5,533 nucleotides of DNA, from assembly GCA_019236545.1 (NCBI GenBank), contig JAFAIV010000349.1:1-5533 (forward strand). The letters are read 5' to 3'. The position numbers and the translations under genes were made by a program. Origin of the DNA: Actinomycetota bacterium (lineage in GTDB: Bacteria > Actinomycetota > Thermoleophilia > Gaiellales > Gaiellaceae). The first letter of the stretch is position 1, and every line of letters starts with the position of its first letter. A model generated the notes under the pieces. It saw nothing but the letters and a program-made list of their open reading frames with translations, made no database searches and was not told the origin of the DNA. This document shows positions 1 to 5,533 of the stretch, piece after piece.

Positions 1-790
1 CCTCGAGGACGATCTCGGCGCGCGCCGGCACCTCGACGCCGACGGTCACGCCCTTCACGAGCTCGACGGGCTCGCCGCGGAGGAAGCCGGCCATCATGAA
101 CTCGTCGATGTGCTTCGGCAGCGGGGCGCTCGCGGAGTACGCGGTGATCGGGTCGAGGCCGAGCGCGACGGCGACCTCGATCCGCCCGTCGGTCGCGAGC
201 TGGTCGGCGCGGCCGTCCTTGTGGATCTGCCAGTGCATGAAGGTCGTGCTCCGGTCGACGACCTGCATGCGGTACATACCGACGTTGCGCCGGCCGTCGC
301 GCGGGTCGCGCGTGATCACGGCCGGGAGCGTGATGAACGGCGCGGGGTCGCCGGGCCAGCAGCGCTGGATCGGCAGCAGGCCGAGGTCGACCTCGTCGCC
401 GCGGAGAACGACCTCCTGGCACGCGCCCTTGCGGACGGTCTGCGGGCGCGAGTCGGCGATCGACTTGAGCTTCTGCAGGCCGCGCACCTTCTCCATCAGG
501 CCGTCCGGCGGCTGCATCTCGAGCACGTCGGCGACGCGGCGGCCGATGTCGTCCAGGGAGTCGACGCCGAAGCCGAGGCACATGCGCCGCTCGGTGCCGA
601 ACTGGTTGATCAGCAGCGGGTGCGACGAGCCCTTCGGGCACTCGAAGAGGATCGCCGGGCCGCCGGCCTTCACCGTCCGGTCGACGATCTCCGTGATCTC
701 GAGGTCGGGGTCGACCTCCGCGGAGACGCGGACAAGCTCGCCTTCCCGCTCCAGCAGCGCGATCCAGTCGCGCAGGTCGCGAATCGCCAC
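1..790 (-). CDS. UbiD-family prenylated-FMN-dependent decarboxylase, N-terminal part (cut by left window edge)
   Basis: UbiD enzymes are cytoplasmic and reversibly decarboxylate aromatic or alpha,beta-unsaturated acids using prenylated FMN supplied by UbiX; family roles include ubiquinone and menaquinone synthesis and aromatic breakdown. The 263 visible codons match the family throughout. The N-terminus reads RDLRDWIALLEREGEL. A conserved core follows around residues 63-120 (QFGTERRMCLGFG, then VLEMQPPDGLMEKVRGL). The metal/cofactor segment NVGMYRMQ is at 169-176, and the stretch MHWQIHKDG is at 185-193. Lining it up from memory with E. coli UbiD, Asn169, His190 and Glu230 would be the metal ligands and Arg174 the catalytic Arg. 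The catalytic Glu pair (EGPxG(E/D) region) lies beyond the edge, so activity cannot be judged. E. coli UbiD has about 497 residues, so roughly half is present. The start is GTG at 790, 10 bases after the methyltransferase stop, without a clear Shine-Dalgarno. The substrate cannot be told from this part. The family call is very firm; the exact gene (ubiD, or a futalosine-pathway or catabolic paralogue) is open. Confidence 0.95.
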   Translation of the reverse strand, partial: MAIRDLRDWIALLEREGELVRVSAEVDPDLEITEIVDRTVKAGGPAILFECPKGSSHPLLINQFGTERRMCLGFGVDSLDDIGRRVADVLEMQPPDGLMEKVRGLQKLKSIADSRPQTVRKGACQEVVLRGDEVDLGLLPIQRCWPGDPAPFITLPAVITRDPRDGRRNVGMYRMQVVDRSTTFMHWQIHKDGRADQLATDGRIEVAVALGLDPITAYSASAPLPKHIDEFMMAGFLRGEPVELVKGVTVGVEVPARAEIVLE

Positions 791-800
791 GCGCCCGAGT

Positions 801-1541
801 CTACGCGCGGCCGCGTGCCGCCCAGGCGGAGACGGTGAGCGCGGGGCCGGCCTCCTCGAAGAGCAGGCGGGCGCGCTCGCGCTGCTCCGCCTGCCGTTCC
901 GGGTCGAGCCTTGCGTAGTGGACGCCGACAGGACCGACGCCGTAGGTGTACGGCTCCCACCAGTCCTCGAAGCCGACGTGCTCGACCGTCACGGAGAGCA
1001 GCGTCTCCTCGACGTCGGCGAGGCCGGCCTCCCGGAGCAGCCGGCCGAGCTCGCCCTCGTTCGTGCCGAAGTTGCCGGACTCGCCGCGGCCGCCTGCGGC
1101 CCGCCAGTAGAGGCTCAGCGGCCCGCGGCCGGTGCCGTGGTCCCAGACGCAGACGGCGACGACGCCTCGCGCGCGCGTCACGCGCGCCATCTCGCGCGCG
1201 CCCGCGGCCGGATCGGACATGAACTGGACGACGAGCTGCGCGAGCGCCGCGTCGAAGGAGTCGTCCGCGAACGGCAGCCTCTCGGCGGGCGCGAGCTCGA
1301 CGTCGACGCCGGGATGCCGCTCGCGGGCAGCGGCGACGAACGGCTCCGACGGGTCGACCGCGGCGACCGAGTCCGCGCCGAGACGCCTGACGAGCTCGCT
1401 CGTCAGCGCGCCTGGGCCGCAGCCGACGTCGAGCGCGCGCTGCCCGCGCTCCACTCCCGCGAAGTCGGCGAACTCCAGCGCGAGCGGCACGGAGTACCGC
1501 CCCATGAACCGGTCGTAGCGCTCGGCTCCGACCTCGAACAC
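801..1541 (-). CDS. Class I SAM-dependent methyltransferase (Methyltransf_11-like)
   Basis: This is a soluble 246-residue protein predicted to transfer a methyl group from S-adenosylmethionine to an unknown acceptor. The Rossmann-fold signature is clear. Motif I is LDVGCGPGAL at residues 37-46. The acidic residue that would bind the SAM ribose is Asp63 in AAVDPSEP. The motif II/III region AERLPFADDSFDAAL lies at 86-100, followed by a strand at about 126-133 (GVVAVCVW). The C-terminal part (FEDWWEPYTYGVGP, then SAWAARGRA at the end) resembles a common bacterial subgroup of generic methyltransferases. It lacks the N-terminal signature expected of UbiE/MenG quinone methyltransferases, so the UbiD neighbour alone should not be used to name it a menaquinone enzyme. 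The GTG start at 1541 lies 4 bases after the stop of the small membrane gene and has no evident Shine-Dalgarno, which suggests translational coupling. The stop is 10 bases before the UbiD start. The fold is firm; the substrate is unknown. Confidence 0.92.
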   Translation of the reverse strand: MFEVGAERYDRFMGRYSVPLALEFADFAGVERGQRALDVGCGPGALTSELVRRLGADSVAAVDPSEPFVAAARERHPGVDVELAPAERLPFADDSFDAALAQLVVQFMSDPAAGAREMARVTRARGVVAVCVWDHGTGRGPLSLYWRAAGGRGESGNFGTNEGELGRLLREAGLADVEETLLSVTVEHVGFEDWWEPYTYGVGPVGVHYARLDPERQAEQRERARLLFEEAGPALTVSAWAARGRA

Positions 1542-1545
1542 GGCG

Positions 1546-1692
1546 CTACCGGCGGTGCCGCAGCCAGTGCGTGAGCTCGCCCAGCGCGATCACGCAGAGG
1601 AAGATGCCGCCCGTCGCCAGCATGATCAGGACGGTCTTCTTGCCCTCCTCGGCGGCGGTCTCGACCGCCAGCAGGTGGATCAGCGCGAGCAC
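1546..1692 (-). CDS. 48-residue predicted single-pass membrane protein
   Basis: This short frame fills the gap between the cyclase-fusion gene and the methyltransferase. It begins with GTG at 1692 and ends with TAG at 1546-1548. An in-frame TAG at 1702-1704 rules out a longer N-terminus. The protein has a short hydrophobic start (VLALIHLLAV), a charged stretch (ETAAEEGKK, residues 11-19), one hydrophobic helix at about 21-38 (VLIMLATGGIFLCVIALG), and a basic tail (HWLRHRR). The basic tail suggests a cytoplasmic C-terminus, though the two lysines before the helix weaken that. A GAGGT ribosome-binding site precedes it, and flanking gaps are 14 and 4 bases, so it fits the operon exactly. I do not recognise a family and infer no function. 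It could be a chance frame, but the correct placement, ribosome-binding site and clean membrane-like composition argue that it is real. Confidence 0.72.
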   Translation of the reverse strand: MLALIHLLAVETAAEEGKKTVLIMLATGGIFLCVIALGELTHWLRHRR

Positions 1693-1703
1693 GCCGGGAA
1701 TCT

Positions 1704-1708
1704 ACCTC
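1704..1708 (-). promoter_or_regulatory. Ribosome-binding site (GAGGT) of the 48-residue membrane protein
   Basis: On the minus strand GAGGT lies 11 bases before the GTG at 1692 and overlaps the TGA stop of the cyclase-fusion gene (1707-1709). The spacing is slightly long but usable. The overlap of stop and ribosome-binding site is typical of translationally coupled operon genes. It supports the small gene and its GTG start. Confidence 0.5.
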
Positions 1709-4700
1709 ACCGGTCGACGGTGAGGTCCCCGAAGTTGGCGGACGTCTTCCCGAACTCCCACCAGCCGTGGACGGACGGCCGGACGAACGCGGTGCTGCGT
1801 CCGTAGACGAGCGGGATCACGGCCACGCGCTCGGCGACGGCGTACCGGTCGGCCTCGTGGAAGCGCTCGAGCCGGCCGCGGTCGCTGCGCTCCTGCCGGG
1901 CAGCCTCGATCAGGACGTCGAAGGCGGGGTCGGCAAAGCCGCCCTCGTTCGTCCGGCTCGTCGACTGAAAGAGGAGGCGCAGGTAGTACTCGGGGTCGGC
2001 GTAGCCGGGGAGCCAACCGGTGACCTTCATCCGCGACTCCTCGAGCGGCTTGAGGACGACAGGCCGCCCGAGTACCTCCTCCCACGACGCCGCGATCGCA
2101 CCGACGATGGCGTCCCAGTGCGCGAGCCCGGCGAGTTCGAGCTCGCCTTCATATCCGGAGCGCGCGAGGTGCTCCCGCGCGAGCTCCGGGTCGAAGCGGA
2201 GCGCGATGTCCGGCGTGTGGCCCTGGAGCACCGGAGGGACGACGCCGCCGGTCGCCACGACGAGGTTCGCGGGGCAAGCAGCGGCGAGCGCTTCGCGGTC
2301 GACCGCGTGGGCAAGCGCGCGCCGGAGATCGAGGTTCCCGGTGACGGGGTCGGAATGGTCGAAGCGGACGTACGCCGACCAGGCCGCCGCACCGATCGTG
2401 ACGTCGGGATGCACCGAGCCGGGCATGAGGTCGGCGAGACGCGGCGTGTAGCGGACGAGGGCCATGTCGAGCTCTCCGCGCTCGTACGCCGGGATCGTCT
2501 CGGCGACCTCCTGCCGGACGAGCTCGACCTCGGCGACGTTGCCCGGACGCGGCGCCCGGCGCCGCAGGACGAGCGTGTCCTCGGTCCGCTCCGCAAGCTC
2601 GAACGCTCCGCTGACGACTCGCGCCTCGGCGACGGTGTCGATCGCGTGCCGCGGCTGCGGTCCGCTGTCGGGCCGGTTCATCACCGACATGAAGTACGGC
2701 GCGGGCGCGCTCAGCCGGAACTCGACGGTGCGGTCGTCGAGCGCGCGCACGCCCACCGCGTCCCAGTCCGTGTTCTGGCCGAGATAGGTCGCCTCGCCCT
2801 GCTCGAGGACGAAGTAGATCGCGACCGACGAGCCAGGGCTCGCGGGGTCGAGGACTCGCTTGATCCCGAACTCGATGTCGTGCGCGGTGAGCGGCGTCCC
2901 GTCCGACCACTCGAGGCCCTCCCGCAGGTGGAAGACGTAGCGCAGCCCATCGTCGGCAATCTCCCAGCGCTCGGCGAGCGAGGGGACGATCGTCCGTTCC
3001 GGCCATGCCTCGACGAGCCGGTCGTAGAGCTGCATACAGGCCTGGATGTTCGGCCACGCGATCGCCGACTTCGGGTCGAGGTCGTTCGGGAGGAAGCTCG
3101 TCGCGACCCGGATCCGCTCCGTCGCCTCGGCCGGCGCCGGCGGCGTCCAGTGGTCGAACGCGCGCTCGTAGGCGTCGTTCGCCTCGCCGAAGCGGAGCGA
3201 CGTGTGCAGCGCGAGCGCGAGCTTGAAGAGGACGAGCGCGATCGCCTGCCGCTCGCCGCGCGCCTCGAGCAGCGGCAGGAGCGCGCGGTAGTGCTCGATC
3301 GCCTCGTCGAGCGCGTACTCCTGCCGCGCCTTGTCCCCCGCGCGGAGCAGGTAGTCGACGGCCTTGTCCTCGTTCTCGGCGGCGAGCCAGTGGTGCGCGA
3401 GCAGGCCGAGCACCTCGGTGTCGCGGCCCGCGTACCGCTCCTCCAGCCACTCGGCGGCGCGGCGGTGGAGGGCCGTGCGCTGCTCGCCGAGGAGCGTGCG
3501 GTACGCCGTCTCCTGGATCAGGGCATGGCGGAAGCGGTACTCCGGCTGCGGCCAGCGCCGGCTCTGCTGGATCAGGCCGAGCCGCTGGAGCTCGTGGAGC
3601 GCGTCGGCGTCGAGCTCGCCGAGGACGCCCTCGAGCAGCGGGACGGCAAAGCTGCGGCCGAGGGCGGAGGCCGCGGTGACGAGCGCGTGGGAAGCCGAGG
3701 TCAGCCGGTCGAGGCGGGCGAGGATCACCTTCTCGACCGTCGGCGGCACCTCGACCTCGACCGCGTGGTCGAAGCGCCAGCCGTCGCCCTCGCGCACGAG
3801 CGCGCCCACGTCCGCGAGCGAGCGGACGAGCTCCTCGAGGAAGAACGGGTTGCCCTCAGCGGCTGCGAGGACCCGCCGTTCGAGCTCGGCCGGGAGAGTC
3901 GCCGGGGCGACGAGCGCCGCGAGCAGCTCGCCGTCTGCGTCGCCGAGCGGTCCGAGGTCGACCTCACGCAGCAGGTGCGGGAACTCCCGGCCCGCGTGCT
4001 CGCGTAGCCCCCACGACGGGTGGTCGCGCTCCGGCCGCAGCGAGAGGACGAGCAGCACCGGCGCGTCCTCCGCGAGCGAGAGGAGCTGCTCCAGCAGCAG
4101 CACCGACGTCGAGTCGGCCCAGTGCAGGTCCTCGAGCGCGAGGACGAGGGGGCCCTCCTCCGCCAGGCGCGCGAACAGCCCGCCGACGACCTCGAACGTC
4201 CGCCACTGCAGGGCCTCCGGGGAGAGTTGGGCCGTGCGGGCCGCCGCCTCCGGCTCGAGCGCGACCTCCAGCAGGCCGCCGAGGTACGGGTAGAGCTCGG
4301 CCGCCTCGGCCGCGAAGAGCTGGTCGAGCCTGCGGCGGAGGCCGACGCGGACGCGCAGTTCCGGCTCGTCGACGCCCGCGCCGATCCACTCGCCGCGCAG
4401 CAGGTCGCGGAACGGCCAGTACGGGAGCGACTCGCCGTAGGAGACGCAGCGCCCCTCGAGCCAGCGCGTGCCGTCCCGCTCCGCGATCGCGCGCAGCTCG
4501 GAGAGGAGCCGGCTCTTGCCGATGCCCGCGTCGCCGCTCACGACGAGGATGCCGCCGCGCCCCGCTCGCAGGCCCTCGAGCGCCTCGCGCCCAAGGCCGA
4601 GCTCGCGCGAGCGGCCGACGAGGCGCGTCTCGACTCCGGGGAGCCCGCGCTGCGCCCGCGGCCCCGCCGCCTGAAGGCCCGCGACGCGCCACGCGCGCAC

Positions 4701-5252
4701 CGGCTCCGTCTTGCCCTTGAGCTCCAACTCGGCCGGGCCGTCCCACGAGAAGAGCTGGCCAACGGCGCGCTGCGTCGCGTCGTCGACGAGCACCGCTCCC
4801 GGCTCGGCCGCGCCCTGGAGCCGCGCCGCGAGGTTGACCGTGTCGCCGAAAGCCGCGTACTCCACGCGCTCGCCCGCGCCGACCTCGCCGACGACGACGG
4901 CGCCCGTCGCGGCGCCGACGCGGACGCCGAACCCCTCGACGCCCCAGCCCCGGCGGACCTCGCGCGCGTACTCCTCCATCTCGCCGACGATCCGCAGCCC
5001 GCAGCGGACGGCTCGCTCGGCGTCGTCCTCGCGCGTGGTCGGCGCGCCGAAGAACGCGAGGACGCCGTCGCCCGCGAGGTCCTTGACGTGGCCGCCCAGC
5101 GACTCGACCTCGCCGACGACGCGGGCGACCGCCTCGCCGACGACGAGCTTCACGTCCTCCGGGTCGAGCCGCTCCGCGAGCGCGGTCGAGCCGACGACGT
5201 CGACGAAGAGCGCCGTCAGCACCTTCCGCTCCTCGCGCACCTCGACGGTCAT
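1707..5252 (-). CDS. Class III nucleotide cyclase / AAA (STAND) ATPase / TPR / family 5 solute-binding domain fusion protein
   Basis: This 1181-residue protein is predicted to be cytoplasmic: no signal peptide or membrane helix is seen. Domain 1 (about 7-190) is a class III cyclase. Metal-binding aspartates are Asp18 in LFVDVVGST and Asp62 in AGDGVLAFFG, and transition-state Asn140 and Arg144 lie in DTVNLAARL. With one cyclase domain it would need to homodimerise. Domain 2 (about 209-600) is a STAND-type ATPase with Walker A GDAGIGKS (240-247), Walker B LVLALEDLHWAD (369-380) and the family segment FRHALIQETAY (574-584). TPR-like helices follow at about 615-702. Domain 3 (about 712-1181) is a full SBP_bac_5 binding domain, shown by PSLAERWEIADDGLRYVFHL (757-776), EGLEWSDGTPLTAHDIEFG (778-796) and a family-like C-terminus. 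Cyclase-AAA proteins usually end in TPRs or a LuxR-type DNA-binding domain, so the binding-protein end is odd. The likely role is a ligand-sensing signalling protein; the ligand is unknown. ATG at 5252 is chosen because the cyclase fold starts just after it and the reading frame farther upstream is Arg-rich and overlaps the preceding gene. No strong Shine-Dalgarno is seen. Confidence 0.93.
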   Translation of the reverse strand: MTVEVREERKVLTALFVDVVGSTALAERLDPEDVKLVVGEAVARVVGEVESLGGHVKDLAGDGVLAFFGAPTTREDDAERAVRCGLRIVGEMEEYAREVRRGWGVEGFGVRVGAATGAVVVGEVGAGERVEYAAFGDTVNLAARLQGAAEPGAVLVDDATQRAVGQLFSWDGPAELELKGKTEPVRAWRVAGLQAAGPRAQRGLPGVETRLVGRSRELGLGREALEGLRAGRGGILVVSGDAGIGKSRLLSELRAIAERDGTRWLEGRCVSYGESLPYWPFRDLLRGEWIGAGVDEPELRVRVGLRRRLDQLFAAEAAELYPYLGGLLEVALEPEAAARTAQLSPEALQWRTFEVVGGLFARLAEEGPLVLALEDLHWADSTSVLLLEQLLSLAEDAPVLLVLSLRPERDHPSWGLREHAGREFPHLLREVDLGPLGDADGELLAALVAPATLPAELERRVLAAAEGNPFFLEELVRSLADVGALVREGDGWRFDHAVEVEVPPTVEKVILARLDRLTSASHALVTAASALGRSFAVPLLEGVLGELDADALHELQRLGLIQQSRRWPQPEYRFRHALIQETAYRTLLGEQRTALHRRAAEWLEERYAGRDTEVLGLLAHHWLAAENEDKAVDYLLRAGDKARQEYALDEAIEHYRALLPLLEARGERQAIALVLFKLALALHTSLRFGEANDAYERAFDHWTPPAPAEATERIRVATSFLPNDLDPKSAIAWPNIQACMQLYDRLVEAWPERTIVPSLAERWEIADDGLRYVFHLREGLEWSDGTPLTAHDIEFGIKRVLDPASPGSSVAIYFVLEQGEATYLGQNTDWDAVGVRALDDRTVEFRLSAPAPYFMSVMNRPDSGPQPRHAIDTVAEARVVSGAFELAERTEDTLVLRRRAPRPGNVAEVELVRQEVAETIPAYERGELDMALVRYTPRLADLMPGSVHPDVTIGAAAWSAYVRFDHSDPVTGNLDLRRALAHAVDREALAAACPANLVVATGGVVPPVLQGHTPDIALRFDPELAREHLARSGYEGELELAGLAHWDAIVGAIAASWEEVLGRPVVLKPLEESRMKVTGWLPGYADPEYYLRLLFQSTSRTNEGGFADPAFDVLIEAARQERSDRGRLERFHEADRYAVAERVAVIPLVYGRSTAFVRPSVHGWWEFGKTSANFGDLTVDR

Positions 5253-5283
5253 GCCGACAGGAAACCGCCGCGGGCGGGCCGGA

Positions 5284-5533
5284 TCAAGCCCGCGCCCGGG
5301 ACGCGTGCGCGACGAGCGCGGCCGCGACCGCCTCGTCCCCGGCAGCCGCCCGCGCGACCGCGTCGAGCTCGGCGGCGGAGCCGTGCAGGCGCAGCGCCTG
5401 ACGCGGGCCGTCGAGGTCGCCCGTCCCGAGCAGCGCCGCGGTGGCGGCCCAGAGCGAGCCGTCACCGTCCGACCCTTCGGCGCGGAGCTGGCTGCAGAGC
5501 GAGATCAGCTCCGAGAGGTCGCCGACCGCGTTG
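5284..5533 (-). CDS. C-terminal end of an unrecognised Ala-rich protein (cut by right window edge)
   Basis: The minus-strand frame entering from the right edge gives 82 residues and then TGA at 5284-5286. The visible part starts NAVGDLSELISLCSQLRAEG and ends AAALVAHASRARA. It is rich in Ala, Leu, Asp and Glu and probably helical, with codon use like the downstream genes (G/C in nearly every third position). No catalytic motif or membrane segment is visible. It ends 31 bases before the ATG of the cyclase-fusion gene, so it is probably the preceding gene of the same operon. It could be the helical tail of a larger signalling or repeat protein, but nothing here decides that. The frame is favoured over the alternatives because it stays open to the edge and ends just before the next start. 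Confidence 0.6.
   Translation of the reverse strand, partial: NAVGDLSELISLCSQLRAEGSDGDGSLWAATAALLGTGDLDGPRQALRLHGSAAELDAVARAAAGDEAVAAALVAHASRARA

Noticed and set aside
801..1541. Naming the methyltransferase as MenG/UbiE because of the UbiD neighbour
   Set aside because: The N-terminal signature of UbiE/MenG is absent and the C-terminus fits a generic methyltransferase subgroup, so context alone is not enough.
96..1574. Plus-strand open frames at 96-1574 and 110-838
   Set aside because: They lie opposite the UbiD and methyltransferase genes, whose minus-strand products match known families motif by motif. The plus-strand products are low-complexity and Arg-rich with no domain.
2149..3450. 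A 433-codon minus-strand frame overlapping the TPR and binding-domain region
   Set aside because: It is an alternative frame of the same strand with an Arg/Ala-rich, domain-free product, while the frame of the fusion protein shows conserved SBP_bac_5 motifs.
1767..4007. A 746-codon open frame on the plus strand, antisense to the cyclase-fusion gene
   Set aside because: Its product is an Arg/Glu/Val/Leu-rich sequence without recognisable domains and lies opposite clearly conserved ATPase and binding domains. In very GC-rich DNA the antisense frame of a real gene often stays open.
3964..4746. A 260-codon minus-strand frame inside the ATPase region
   Set aside because: Its Gly/Ala/Arg-rich product lacks motifs. 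The true frame carries Walker A and Walker B here.
5253..5465. N-terminal extension of the cyclase-fusion frame to a GTG at 5465
   Set aside because: The extra 71 residues are Arg/Pro/Ser-rich with no domain character and overlap the preceding gene in another frame. The cyclase fold begins right after the ATG at 5252.
1..5533. CRISPR arrays, insertion sequences, tRNA or rRNA genes, attachment sites
   Set aside because: No spaced direct repeats, transposase frames, terminal inverted repeats or RNA-gene-like stretches were seen; the window is almost fully occupied by the five protein genes.

Overview
The window is very GC-rich, with almost every third codon position G or C, and codes only on the minus strand. 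Base composition, codon use and gene content (a class III nucleotide cyclase joined to a STAND-type ATPase, a UbiD-family decarboxylase, GTG starts) suggest a high-GC actinobacterium, possibly of the Thermoleophilia/Solirubrobacterales type. The lineage is an inference from style, not from a marker gene.

Read in the direction of transcription (right to left), there are five genes. (1) The C-terminal end of an unrecognised Ala-rich protein enters from the right edge (5533 to 5284). (2) A 1181-residue protein (5252 to 1707) joins a class III adenylate/guanylate cyclase domain, an AAA/STAND ATPase domain, a short TPR-like helical stretch and a complete family 5 (oligopeptide/nickel type) ABC-transporter substrate-binding domain. 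(3) A 48-residue predicted single-pass membrane protein (1692 to 1546). (4) A class I SAM-dependent methyltransferase (1541 to 801). (5) The N-terminal 263 codons of a UbiD-family prenylated-FMN decarboxylase (790 to 1), which runs off the left edge. The gaps between genes are 31, 14, 4 and 10 bases, so the set looks like one operon. No internal promoter or terminator is convincing, and no stretch longer than 31 bases lacks a gene.

The most unusual object is gene 2. Its solute-binding domain has no signal peptide or membrane anchor and sits behind cytoplasmic signalling domains. It therefore looks like an intracellular ligand sensor wired to an ATPase and a cyclase, in the way E. coli SgrR couples a family 5 binding domain to DNA binding. 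Cyclase metal-binding and transition-state residues are present, but the positions that normally choose the purine look altered. The downstream genes suggest, but do not prove, a link to metabolism of an aromatic, quinone-like or other unsaturated acid substrate. Long open frames on the plus strand and in other minus frames are compositional shadows and were left out.
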